Positions 10,351-18,324 of a DNA stretch of 64,000 nucleotides are shown in pieces (positions within the stretch are counted from its first letter, which is position 1; each line of letters starts with the position of its first letter). The translations under genes and the position numbers were made by a program. This stretch comes from Trachythela sp. YZ-2020. Taxonomy: Eukaryota > Cnidaria > Anthozoa > Malacalcyonacea > Clavulariidae. Location of the stretch: NCBI GenBank assembly GCA_016169945.1, contig JADLSH010000333.1, forward strand, positions 558,001-622,000, read 5' to 3'. The notes under the pieces were generated by a model. It saw only the letters and a program-made list of their open reading frames with translations, was not told the origin of the DNA and ran no database searches.

Positions 10351-10643
10351 ATGGAACAAGTCATTAACTTAACCGAAAATGAACTCGCAGAACTAAGAGA
10401 GAATGTTGCGAAAACACTACCGACGATGAGAAAAGGAATACTTAAGAAAAAGTTTAAGATTTTTGGAAAGACATTACTTTCGTTAACACTTGTAATTGGT
10501 GGAGTAGCTATCGCAGTAATATTTCCTTCACCCATCAAGGGTTAACAAAAGTAGACGAAGAACTAGCAAAAAGAAAAGCAGTGAGAGAGTTTATATTACA
10601 GCATCAAACTCCAACAGCACCTCCACTTTACCCAGGTCTTTAA
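10351..10643 (+). pseudogene. Small membrane protein with clustered late-domain motifs in its tail (frameshifted)
   Basis: The first frame (10351-10545) gives 64 residues with an acidic-to-basic N-terminal helix and a hydrophobic segment near residues 43-58. It stops early. A second frame, coherent from about 10530 to the stop at 10643, continues with a charged helix and ends TPTAPPLYPGL. That tail overlaps three known ESCRT-adaptor motifs: PTAP, PPLY (PPxY) and YPGL (YPxL). The two parts probably formed one gene before a frameshift near 10530. It starts from the shared palindrome and ends at a hairpin. Confidence 0.6.
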
Positions 10644-10656
10644 AAAGGCTTATTAT

Positions 10657-10684
10657 AAATTCCATATTTTTTAATATGGAATTT
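10657..10684. terminator. Perfect 12-bp hairpin between convergent genes
   Basis: AAATTCCATATT, loop TTTT, then the exact complement. It lies between the stop at 10643 (plus) and the stop at 10694 (minus), the second convergent junction in the element marked this way. Confidence 0.6.
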
Positions 10685-10693
10685 CATTATTAA

Positions 10694-10918
10694 TCAGTCA
10701 TTCGGTTCTTCAGTCCTTACAGTCTCTATAGCCCTTATGAGCTCTTCGGTCTCTTCCTTTTCAGGCTTAGAATATTTTTTATTTGTCCTACGTACCCAAC
10801 CAAACTGAAAATTTCCTTCGAGCCTTTCCTCTCCCTTACCAACACCAAGTCCAATTTTAAGTAATTTTTCATCTTTAATTTCCTTGTTTATCTTGATCTT
10901 GCTGTTTTTGTTTCCCAT
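10694..10918 (-). CDS. Small protein with predicted N-myristoylation site
   Basis: 74 residues from the ATG giving MGNKNSKIK, a good match to the N-myristoyltransferase rule (Gly2, Ser6, basic at 7), followed by lysine-rich sequence that would reinforce membrane binding. The C-terminal half is acidic. The gene overlaps the 3' end of the upstream gene by 44 bases in another frame and lacks the AATAAA start element. A longer frame starting at 10951 would bury the glycine. The role may be membrane association of a virion protein; that is inference. Confidence 0.6.
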   Translation of the reverse strand: MGNKNSKIKINKEIKDEKLLKIGLGVGKGEERLEGNFQFGWVRRTNKKYSKPEKEETEELIRAIETVRTEEPND

Positions 10919-11345
10919 CTTCTTTATGTTCACATCTTTTACTAATAACATGCTTTACAACAACTGCTCCGCCGCAAAACAGTCCAATGTATGGAAGATA
11001 GGGTGTTATATAACCAAGAATATTTTTTAAATCTCTCTTTAGCAGGTGGTTATCTTTTAGCTCCTTTTCCATTTCATCTGGTTCTTTAATCATGTCTAGT
11101 TTCTCCATCAGCTCTGAAAACTTTGAGATTAGATTGTCCGATAAGAACTCATTTGCCACATCTAGCTGTTTTCTATCATAGTCTTTTTTAATCTTTTCTA
11201 AAGCTTCCTGACTTGCCTTTTTAATATATTTAGCGGTGTATTTAATTTCGCCCGTCTCAGATAATGAGAGTAATTCCTCACGCACGCTAGTATCTTCTTC
11301 AGTTTCTTCGGCTTCCATATTTATGTTAGGTATTGGGTCGCTCAT
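10875..11345 (-). CDS. Coiled-coil protein with C-terminal membrane segment
   Basis: 156 residues. The acidic N-terminus (residues 1-35) is followed by charged, probably helical sequence (40-110), a hydrophobic segment (about 115-138, GYITPYLPYIGLFCGGAVVV) and a short K/Q/D-rich tail. Start element ATAATAA touches the ATG. Its 3' end overlaps the myristoylated protein gene, and its start overlaps the end of the next upstream gene by 20 bases. Not recognised. Confidence 0.6.
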   Translation of the reverse strand: MSDPIPNINMEAEETEEDTSVREELLSLSETGEIKYTAKYIKKASQEALEKIKKDYDRKQLDVANEFLSDNLISKFSELMEKLDMIKEPDEMEKELKDNHLLKRDLKNILGYITPYLPYIGLFCGGAVVVKHVISKRCEHKEDGKQKQQDQDKQGN

Positions 11346-11526
11346 TTATTATAGGTGTATAGATAGCATACAAAGTAAATCCTATTGCAAACAAAGTAAA
11401 TCCTATTGCAAACAAAGTAAATCCTATTGCGAATAAGATGAAAAATATTGCAGATAGGATAGGATTACGATGAACATAGAATGCTGTGTGTGTAAGGGTG
11501 TCGTAATAGTATTTCCAATCTGGCAT
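11326..11526 (-). CDS. Small membrane protein with 7-residue tandem repeat
   Basis: 66 residues. After a polar N-terminus, the hydrophobic stretch (residues about 25-55) contains three copies of the 7-residue unit FAIGFTL, encoded by three 21-bp direct repeats (about 11368-11430). The amplification lengthens a membrane helix. Start element AATAATAAAT precedes the ATG. Unknown function; holin-like or virion membrane roles are only guesses. Confidence 0.55.
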   Translation of the reverse strand: MPDWKYYYDTLTHTAFYVHRNPILSAIFFILFAIGFTLFAIGFTLFAIGFTLYAIYTPIINERPNT

Positions 11527-11538
11527 ATTTATTATTCT

Positions 11539-12034
11539 TTAACTTTTCTTTAATGCTTCTCTCCTCTTCCTTTGTGGTGTGAAGAGACTCATCTGCATAT
11601 CCTTTCTGTTAGGGTTGTAGAACACCACCAGCTTGGAGATGTTTTCCCTATAAGGTTTAGCAATACTGGTTAGCTGCTGAGTGATAACGATGGTGCTAAG
11701 GTTGTAATGTCTTGCAGAGAATGCAAGCTTTACTAGTTCGCTCGTTCTGTTTTTAACAGACTGTCCACTTGCGCAATCATCCGCTGAATATGCTTACAAT
11801 ATACTTTAAGAATTCTTCTACGTTATCTTGATCACAGGGAACTGGAAAAAACTTTTCATCGTCCTTGTATTTCCAACTTTGATAGGTCTTATTCCACTCA
11901 TAGGTTGGACAGATTAGAAAGATGTAATCAAAGTGGTTAGGATAATCTTTCTCTAATAAATCTAATAGGTAATATGTTTTTCCACACCCTGTCATTCCAA
12001 CTATTGTCATGTTAAATGGTGTTTCTAACGTCAT
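11539..12034 (-). pseudogene. ATP: Polinton packaging ATPase (FtsK/A32-like), internal deletion
   Basis: The N-terminal part carries Walker A (GMTGCGKT, residues about 13-20) in the setting usual for A32-like packaging ATPases. After residue 85 the frame breaks. In another frame the homologous C-terminal part resumes at DDCASGQ and continues through the sensor region (STIVITQQ) to a stop at 11539. Compared with the family, the hydrophobic strand before the Walker B acidic pair is missing, so a small deletion not divisible by three removed it. The enzyme would pump DNA into capsids. Start element ATGAATAA touches the ATG. Its neighbour upstream is the capsid gene, as expected. Confidence 0.85.
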
Positions 12035-12046
12035 TTATTCATAACA

Positions 12047-12075
12047 TTTTTCCTAACCCATTAGGTTAAGAAAAA
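12047..12075. terminator. Hairpin after the capsid gene stop
   Basis: Arms TTTTTCCTAACC and GGTTAAGAAAAA pair at 11 of 12 positions around a 5-base loop, just downstream of the capsid stop at 12086 (minus strand) and just before the ATPase start. Confidence 0.45.
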
Positions 12076-12085
12076 ATATTTTATT

Positions 12086-13329
12086 TCATTTTTTAGTACT
12101 CGACTCCTTGTAGAGAGACTTATTTGTAATATTAACCATGCCGTCAGATATCACAAAGATATAGCAATATAAGTCCTGTCCGCTATTAGTTGCTTCCTTT
12201 GTAATCTCTAGGAGAACGCCAGACTGTGTGTTGAGTACTTTTTTCCCATTTCCTGCCACATTGTTATCGTTGAAGGCTCTTAGATCAACAACCAATGCGA
12301 ACTTATGGTCTTCGAAGAAATCCTCAACTAGAAGAGTATCTCTTTTTCGGTTTAGGAAAACCCTTTCTGCCTCGTAGAAAAAATGCGACGTATCCATTCC
12401 TTGACTGTAAACAGAGTTTGGTACTCCTTCTATTGTTACCTTTACATTTGTAATACTAGGAAACTGGTACTCTTCGCTGTCTGTAATTGTCTTCGGTTTG
12501 AATAGCATAACGATAGCTCTCATGCTTTTTCTAGGAAGGTTGATATTCTCGTTGATGAGCGTGGTGTCTTTTCCCCACACATCCTTCTTGAACAATGTTA
12601 CATGTTCAAAACTAAGTGATCCCCCAACTTCATAACTATTGAGAGCGTTATTGTACACATCTGAATTTTCTATTGTTTCATACTCCAGTTTGATATCCTC
12701 CAACGAATAACCATTAACCTTTTGACCAGTCTGTGCGACCATGATCTCATCAGCGTTTGGTAGTGTTATTTTGTAGCGGATATCGCTATACATATATCGT
12801 AGGAAGCATACAGACCATGATCATTTAGGATTTTCCCAAGTTTAATCCTTACCCTGCTATTGAAGACTTTGTTCATGTACGCGTCTTTTTTTACTGCGGG
12901 GTCGCCACTATCATCCTTTGACATAAGCTTCCGAGTGTTTTCATTCATAATTCCCATATCTACCATGTTACTTCTTTCCCTGTTTGATAACCAAAAGTCT
13001 CTGTAGACGGAGAATATGCTTTCACTTGTATTATCATAAGCAACTTCTCCTCCAACTGTTATCTCTAGCTTTTTAACTAGAAGTTTTCCTAGGTTATTTA
13101 AGAACCAGGACTTCGTGTTACCGCTTTTAAACTTTGCAGAAAGAAACAGCGAGTTTGGAACCAGACATACGTTAGGCTTTAACTTAGGAAGATTGATATA
13201 AATTTCATCTCCTGGACTGGCTTTGTTTGGATTGAATGTAACCGAATTATAGGTTCTTGTTCCCTTAATTTCGGTCTTATTAATCCTTCTGTAATCGGGC
13301 ATAAGTTGTTCTAATTTCATTGAAGTCAT
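12086..13329 (-). pseudogene. MCP: Polinton major capsid protein (double jelly-roll), frameshifted
   Basis: The N-terminal half (from the ATG at 13329, motif ATAATAAAGAGA upstream) includes the LVPNSLFLSAKF block and the ITVGGEVAYDN and SVYRDFWLS blocks of Polinton capsid proteins. The C-terminal half (12086-12793, different frame) begins with a YKITLPNADEIMV strand and continues the second jelly-roll. Together they make about 410 residues, slightly short for the family. The frames meet at 12770-12805, where TACGATAT recurs as TAGCGATAT about 14 bases later, so an imperfect 14-base duplication could explain the shift. It should form the hexons of an icosahedral particle. Confidence 0.85.
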
Positions 13330-13354
13330 TCTCTCTTTATTATATTGGTATGAA

Positions 13355-13681
13355 CTAATCATCAAGGCTAATTATTTTATTTGGTATTACTTCATCTTTT
13401 TTAACTTCTTCAACTTTTTTAACTTGCTTGTCTTGCTTGTATGTTAAGTAAAAGTAAGCCAAACCAGAGATTGCTCCAACTCCTACAAGGATTGCCGTGT
13501 AGTTGGTCTCGCTACTTTTTTCTGTGTTATCCATTGTATCTTTATCTATCACTGCTTCTTCTGCTTTCGCTGCTTTCCTTTCCTTTGCTGCTCTTGAAAT
13601 TGCAGCAAGTCTCTTTCCAGCTGCAACTCTTCTAGGATCCTTCTCCTTTTCAACCTTTGTAATTCTTTGTTCTTCACTCAT
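13355..13681 (-). CDS. Basic protein with single membrane segment
   Basis: 108 residues. Residues 8-45 are very basic and alanine-rich (RRVAAGKRLAAISRAAKERKAAK), compatible with DNA binding or core packing. A hydrophobic segment lies near residues 63-82, followed by a lysine/valine/glutamate tail. It is encoded directly upstream of the capsid gene, and its start element GATAA touches the ATG. It resembles small Polinton core-type proteins in composition, but I cannot name it. Confidence 0.6.
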   Translation of the reverse strand: MSEEQRITKVEKEKDPRRVAAGKRLAAISRAAKERKAAKAEEAVIDKDTMDNTEKSSETNYTAILVGVGAISGLAYFYLTYKQDKQVKKVEEVKKDEVIPNKIISLDD

Positions 13682-13736
13682 TTATCTTAAGTAACTTTTA
13701 AGTAGAATCTAAGCAATCATGTTTTACTTAGTTTTT

Positions 13737-13777
13737 ACTTAGGTTTATCTTAGGTTTACTTACAAGCAAACCTAAGT
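13737..13777. terminator. Hairpin and short repeats after the 13802 stop
   Basis: ACTTAGGTTT pairs perfectly with AAACCTAAGT, with a second, overlapping copy of CTTAGGTTT as an alternative arm. Around it, AAGTAACTTTTAAGT-type words repeat at both ends of 13690-13800. The position fits a 3'-end signal. Confidence 0.45.
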
Positions 13778-13801
13778 AGAATTTGAGTAACTTTTAAGTG
13801 C

Positions 13802-14938
13802 TTAGATTATAAATTTTGACACTAATGAACCACCAATTAGTGTGATGAATAGAAGAAATAGTTCTGACTGCGGTTTATCAGGTGACACCACAACTCTTCT
13901 AGCTGGTAAAGACGTAGACAACGGTGACACATCTTTTCTAGTTAGCGCAGACGACGTGCTCGGTACACCTATATCAAAGTAATTAACTTCATCATTTTTT
14001 CCAAAACTCATTCCGCTTTTGGCAAGTGTGAGAATATTGTTATAACCAGCTACCATTTTGTAGAGTATGACCATGTTAGATGGAATTAGTATAACTCCTG
14101 GTGAGATAGCCATATTCAATACAACATTTGTGTCTTTTATTGCCTTTCTCATGTTCGCCATGGTAACAGTTTGATCGTCCTGAATGACTGAGTCATTAAT
14201 TAACTTTCGGAATACTTCCTGTGTCTGTATTGACATAGCACCTCTTCCAACAATAGGCCATCGAGTCTTTGCTTGCGCGCCTAATACGCAGTAAACGTAA
14301 CTCTCTACGCTCTGTTGAAATAACAGCTGCCCTGTTTTTGTCAACCCATTAGATTTAGTGGCAATGAATTTTTTGTAATCATCTAGACCTACAATGGTTG
14401 TTTTGTCATACTTCTGATACTTAATCCCAGCAACATTTCTATTATTGTTGAGTACGTATTTATAGTTTCTTACCCTAATCTTATCTCTAACCTTTTTACT
14501 ATGCCAGAAATTAATCTCGGCGGAACCCTGATGGAACTCGTCCTTCCATATTGTCTTAGTAGGCTTATGTTTCGTGATAAGGGTTTTCATTTGTTGTGAT
14601 ATAAATCTAGTCATCTTGTTTGGCTGACTGATGAATCTTCTCATGTGATAGTATAGGTGATACCTTGCAATACTTGCAATAATCTTTGGACTGTTGGATG
14701 TGAAGTGTTCTGTACTAATTCCACATGAGTACGTTGTTATATAAGCAGCAAAGAGAGCGGCTATGTATGTATTCTCCTTGTAGTCATTTGAATTCTCGTT
14801 GTTCTTTATATCAAAGTCTGGAAGATTGTTTGCATCGAAGAACAAGTCGTCCGTAACGTAAATCTTAAAAGAATTTACTTTCTCTTTTGAAGAATTATAC
14901 AGATGGATCTTGTAGATATGGGTAAATACAAGAACCAA
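13802..14938 (-). CDS. Polinton protein of unknown function with C-terminal membrane anchor (5' end probably lost)
   Basis: 378 residues as an open frame. The central part is rich in K/R and aromatic residues. The block around SYVYCVLGAQAKTRWPIVGRG looks like a conserved core I associate with cnidarian Polintons, function unknown. Residues about 355-378 form a hydrophobic C-terminal anchor. The first 12 codons overlap the integrase gene on the other strand and no AATAAA start element is present. The real N-terminus is therefore probably missing and the annotated start accidental. Confidence 0.6.
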   Translation of the reverse strand: MVLVFTHIYKIHLYNSSKEKVNSFKIYVTDDLFFDANNLPDFDIKNNENSNDYKENTYIAALFAAYITTYSCGISTEHFTSNSPKIIASIARYHLYYHMRRFISQPNKMTRFISQQMKTLITKHKPTKTIWKDEFHQGSAEINFWHSKKVRDKIRVRNYKYVLNNNRNVAGIKYQKYDKTTIVGLDDYKKFIATKSNGLTKTGQLLFQQSVESYVYCVLGAQAKTRWPIVGRGAMSIQTQEVFRKLINDSVIQDDQTVTMANMRKAIKDTNVVLNMAISPGVILIPSNMVILYKMVAGYNNILTLAKSGMSFGKNDEVNYFDIGVPSTSSALTRKDVSPLSTSLPARRVVVSPDKPQSELFLLFITLIGGSLVSKFII

Positions 14939-15766
14939 AACAAAGGATATTACTGGATTTTAACAGCTGTGGAAATCCTTAGCCGTTTTGCCTTTACAAT
15001 CCCAGTTTACAGAAAAGATACCAAAAACATGACAGCTGCTGTAGACAAGCTACTAAAAGAGTTTAAGGAAAGGTTTGGACAGTATCCAAAGACTGCTCAG
15101 TTTGACAATGGAAATGAGTTTTATAACGTTGGTGTGAAAAATTTACTAAAAGAACACGGTGTTCGCTACTTCTCTACGAGCTCGGATAGAAAAGCAGCTA
15201 TAGTTGAAAGATTTAACCGTACATTAAAGACATATATGTGGAAATATTTTTACAACGTGGATAGCCACTACTGGATTGGGGTACTAGATGAACTTACGGA
15301 TAACTATAATAACACCAAACACAGCAGCATACTAATGAAACCATCTGATGTGAATAAGTCTAATAAGGACCAGGTATGGATTACGCTATATGGTTACGGG
15401 CTAGGAGAGTTTCCGTTACCAAAGTTTAAAGTTGGTGATGATGTTAGGATAAGTAAGTATAAGAATATTTTTGGTAAGGGATATGAGGCAAACTTTACGG
15501 AGGAAAAATTTAAGATTATCAAAGTATTTAGAGGCGATCCGAACATGTATGAGATTGAAAGCATAGCGAGCAAAGCGGGCAGCGAAGCCGAACCAATTAT
15601 TGGTAAGTTCTACAAAGATGAAATGAGCCCAGTGAGCGAAGATCCTCACGTGTACAAGATAGAAAAAGTTTTAAGAAAAAGAAAAGGTATGATGCTTGTA
15701 AAGTGGTTGGAATATGATAACAAACATAACTCCTGGATTCCTGAAAAAGACATCATTAATAAATAA
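14903..15766 (+). CDS. INT: Polinton RVE-family integrase with chromodomain (N-terminus missing)
   Basis: 287 residues. The catalytic core has D2 (in MDLVDM), D68 (FDNGNEF) and E102 (VERFNRTLK), a DDE set with 33 residues between the last two. Residues about 245-287 form a chromodomain (VYKIEKVL...VKWLEYDN...WIPE), which may direct insertion to modified chromatin. Family members have about 100 residues before the DLVDM block with a zinc-binding HHCC region. Here a stop lies five codons upstream and the opposite strand carries another gene. No AATAAA element precedes this ATG, so the gene is 5'-truncated. It would cut and join the TIR ends. Confidence 0.9.
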   Translation: MDLVDMGKYKNQNKGYYWILTAVEILSRFAFTIPVYRKDTKNMTAAVDKLLKEFKERFGQYPKTAQFDNGNEFYNVGVKNLLKEHGVRYFSTSSDRKAAIVERFNRTLKTYMWKYFYNVDSHYWIGVLDELTDNYNNTKHSSILMKPSDVNKSNKDQVWITLYGYGLGEFPLPKFKVGDDVRISKYKNIFGKGYEANFTEEKFKIIKVFRGDPNMYEIESIASKAGSEAEPIIGKFYKDEMSPVSEDPHVYKIEKVLRKRKGMMLVKWLEYDNKHNSWIPEKDIINK

Positions 15767-15771
15767 AGAAA

Positions 15772-16654
15772 ATGGATACTGATGCTGTTGATGACATAGA
15801 GTTAGAAGACTTACGTGAAGAACAAAAAGTCGCAGGCGAGGAGGAGGGAGAGACTAGTTTTACGAATGACAGACCTGGTGACGAAAGTAGTCTTATCATT
15901 GATGGTTCAAACCCTATATTTACAAGACCTGATGATGTCGGTGATATACCAAACGTAGGACGTGACGTTGGTGTGATAAGACGACATATTATACATGATC
16001 ATTATAGACTCTGAGATAAGTGATAGGATTGAAGACTTTACAACAAACACATAGATTACAAACAACGATTTAAGAGAGCTGAGAGGTATTCTAAACGCTC
16101 CAGAGCGCGAAGATAAGATAGATGCTTTAAAGGTTGAAGGTGAACATTGGAAAAGAGAAGCAGAAAAAGAGGGGGACACTCCAAAGGGTAAACTTTACGG
16201 AGCCATCGCCAAGGCGGCCGAGTTTGACAAAATAAGACTAAGACTAAATATTCGTCCCGAGAGCGAAGAGGTTATAAGCATGGTTCAGGAGGTGGCTGAG
16301 GGTAACGACCTGACCAGGTTTGAAAGATTCAAGAAATGGGCGAGAGAAAATTTAACAGGATTATCTGCAGTTGCAGTATCTATCGCAGGTATAATTACAA
16401 CTATTGTTATGGCGGGAAGAAAAGCATTAAAAGCTGGAGCGAAAGGAGTGTCTAAATTTGCAAAAGCATTAGCTAAAGTAGCTGCGAAAGCTGGTCCGGT
16501 GGTAGCAGCAGTGATAAAAATTATAGCAAGTATTCTTTCGTTCTTAGCTAATGGCCTCATGTGGATATCTCAAAACCTTTGGCTCCTTGCCTTAGCACTA
16601 ACATACTTCGTCTACAACGAGTACAAATCAAAGAAAACATCTTATAAGAAGTAA
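15772..16654 (+). pseudogene. Polinton membrane-active protein, frameshifted
   Basis: The start element AATAAATAAAGAAA precedes only the first frame (15772-16014, acidic, 80 residues). The C-terminal frame, coherent from about 16055 to 16654, has none, so both belong to one broken gene. The C-terminal part has a helix ending RFERFKKWARENL, a hydrophobic segment, a long alanine/lysine/glycine amphipathic stretch and a final transmembrane segment (WISQNLWLLALALTYFVY). I recognise this layout from Polintons of cnidarians; its function is not established. The amphipathic region would suit membrane disruption or virion assembly. A TAG stop and at least one frameshift separate the parts. Confidence 0.65.
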
Positions 16655-16670
16655 GTATTAATAAAGAGAG

Positions 16671-16961
16671 ATGGGTTTTAAAATTAACATAAAGGTGTGT
16701 GAATGCACTAAAGATGGAGTTAAATTATCGTTAAGATATATATGCTCTATATGCGACTATGTTGGAAACCATGCTGAAATGCAAACACATGTCAAGGAAA
16801 AACATCTCCACATTAATGGTGTAATTAAATATTTGTGTCCATATTGTGGTTACGTAAACCATGATCACGATGAGTACATTAAACATAGAGAAGATGAGTT
16901 TAACAAACTAAAAGCTCAAGCAGATGAAGATGGTATTATCCCTATACCTGATGACTGGTGA
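16671..16961 (+). CDS. Two-finger C2H2 zinc protein
   Basis: 96 residues. Finger 1 is CSICDY...H.KEKH (about residues 25-46). Finger 2 is CPYCGY...H (about 56-75) with the final histidine less clear. The C-terminus is acidic. Start element TTAATAAAGAGAG lies just before the ATG and 17 bases after the preceding stop. Probably a nucleic-acid-binding regulator. Confidence 0.7.
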   Translation: MGFKINIKVCECTKDGVKLSLRYICSICDYVGNHAEMQTHVKEKHLHINGVIKYLCPYCGYVNHDHDEYIKHREDEFNKLKAQADEDGIIPIPDDW

Positions 16962-17010
16962 ACTCCTTAGATTATAGAAGGAATCTTTCCTTGTATAATA
17001 AAGATAGACA

Positions 17011-17241
17011 ATGACTACTACGCAAAAGGACGTAATGAACGAACTTTACAACGCAGCTGTTCTTACTGCAGGTGCCGTGGGAATCTCGTATGCAAGCAAA
17101 AAACTTACCAAGGACTCGCTGGGAATACCGACAACACTAAATGGGGCAGCAAAACTTGCTGTTGCTATCGGACTAAGTACCGTTGGTGTAAAACTTCTTC
17201 AAGATAAAAAATATCTTCCAGAGAGCCCATTCAAAGAATGA
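17011..17241 (+). CDS. Small two-helix membrane protein
   Basis: 76 residues with hydrophobic stretches at about residues 15-28 and 48-62, separated by KKLTKDSLG. The ATG follows ATAATAAAGATAGACA. It lies in a run of short genes spaced 9-50 bases apart. I have the impression that similar proteins occur in other cnidarian Polintons, function unknown. Confidence 0.65.
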   Translation: MTTTQKDVMNELYNAAVLTAGAVGISYASKKLTKDSLGIPTTLNGAAKLAVAIGLSTVGVKLLQDKKYLPESPFKE

Positions 17242-17249
17242 ATAAATAA

Positions 17250-17667
17250 ATGACAAGTGTAGCAGCATCGGGAGTGTTCAACGCATTAGCATTCGCAGGT
17301 GCCGGTTATCTGTTCAAGATGATCGACAAAGGAGGATATGAAAAAGAAATAAGAAGACACAACTTGGCTATGGAAAAACTATCGAGTGCTAAAGAAAAAT
17401 GGTATGAAAACCAAGTAGAAAAAAAGAACAAGATACAATTACTTCGTCAGCAGCTATCTGATGCAAATGCAGACATAAACGCTACAAACAAAGCATTAGA
17501 TAACCTACATAAAAATTATGTACGAAGACAAGACATTTACAAGAGAACCTCGTACATCGGATTACTACAAACCATCTGACGAAATGGAGGAATATCAACA
17601 CATCGCAGTTGGTGTCGTCGGACTCGGTACAGGTTGGGGTGTTTATAAGCTAATAAGTTTCATTTAA
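17250..17667 (+). pseudogene. Coiled-coil protein with terminal hydrophobic segments, frameshifted near its C-terminus
   Basis: The first frame (109 residues) has an N-terminal hydrophobic segment, then a long charged coiled coil (residues about 30-100). The frame ends at 17579. From about 17541 another frame continues with a SDYYKPSDEM block and a hydrophobic C-terminal segment to the stop at 17667. That continuation resembles the usual end of the family as I remember it, so a single indel near 17541 is likely. The gene starts 9 bases after the previous stop, with AATAAATAA touching the ATG. Confidence 0.65.
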
Positions 17668-17693
17668 AATAATCATATATTATTAAATAAAGA

Positions 17694-17999
17694 ATGTGTT
17701 TCTGTGATGACAAGTACTTTAAGGTTACAAACATAAGAACTCAAAAAGAAAAATTATACAAACGTGCTGCAAGCATATATAAAAGGTTCTATCCACACGA
17801 ACCTGTAATACACGACTTCATCTTCGACTGTATCAGACATAATATTAAGTTAAGAGAAAAGGGCGAGTTTTATAAAGTTAGCGTAAACAAACACCCTGAG
17901 TGTGAGCAAGTTAGAAAAGACATTATACAAAAGTATGGTGTTAGATTAAGTAAAATACCAGACAGCCATCGACACTTACTTCCTGAAAATTGTAGTTAG
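17694..17999 (+). CDS. Hypothetical basic Polinton protein
   Basis: 101 residues, basic, with four cysteines and many histidines but no clear zinc finger. Helical by composition. Start element TTAAATAAAGA directly precedes the ATG. Not recognised. Confidence 0.55.
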   Translation: MCFCDDKYFKVTNIRTQKEKLYKRAASIYKRFYPHEPVIHDFIFDCIRHNIKLREKGEFYKVSVNKHPECEQVRKDIIQKYGVRLSKIPDSHRHLLPENCS

Positions 18000-18030
18000 T
18001 ATTTAAAAGAACTACTATATAAATAAAGAG

Positions 18031-18324
18031 ATGACAACATTAATAGAATTACAAGTACTTGCTAAACACCAAGGTCTTCGAGGTTTTCGAAAATATTCAA
18101 AGATGGATTTATGTAAACTTCTTACCATGGAGTACACTGGTGATGGTTGTACAGCTACTCCAGTTATGCTTAAAAATGTTTCAACAGGAGAAACGAAGGA
18201 ATTTCCAAGCATTAACAAAGTAGCGATAGCTCTCAACAAAAACCCTGGATCGATTTTCTATTACATCAAGACCAAAAAACTAATGAAGATCAATGACTGT
18301 AAATACACTCTAAGTCGTTGCTAA
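18031..18324 (+). CDS. SAP-like plus NUMOD1-like DNA-binding protein
   Basis: 97 residues. Residues about 3-32 (LIELQVLAKHQGLRGFRKYSK) look like a SAP-type helix-extended-helix. Residues about 47-95 follow the NUMOD1 pattern (VSTGETKEFPSINKVAIALN, then an IFYYIKT block), a DNA-binding module usually found beside homing-type nucleases. There is no nuclease domain in the frame. The start element ATAAATAAAGAG precedes the ATG. It lies just before the polymerase gene and could act in replication or transcription; this is inference. Confidence 0.6.
   Translation: MTTLIELQVLAKHQGLRGFRKYSKMDLCKLLTMEYTGDGCTATPVMLKNVSTGETKEFPSINKVAIALNKNPGSIFYYIKTKKLMKINDCKYTLSRC

Noticed and set aside
10335..10538. 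N-terminal extension of the collagen-like gene
   Set aside because: It would overlap the divergent gene at 10351 on the other strand and ignores the start element. The ATG at 10334 fits better.
13441..13694. Plus frames over the basic membrane protein gene
   Set aside because: Antisense shadows, with no start element.
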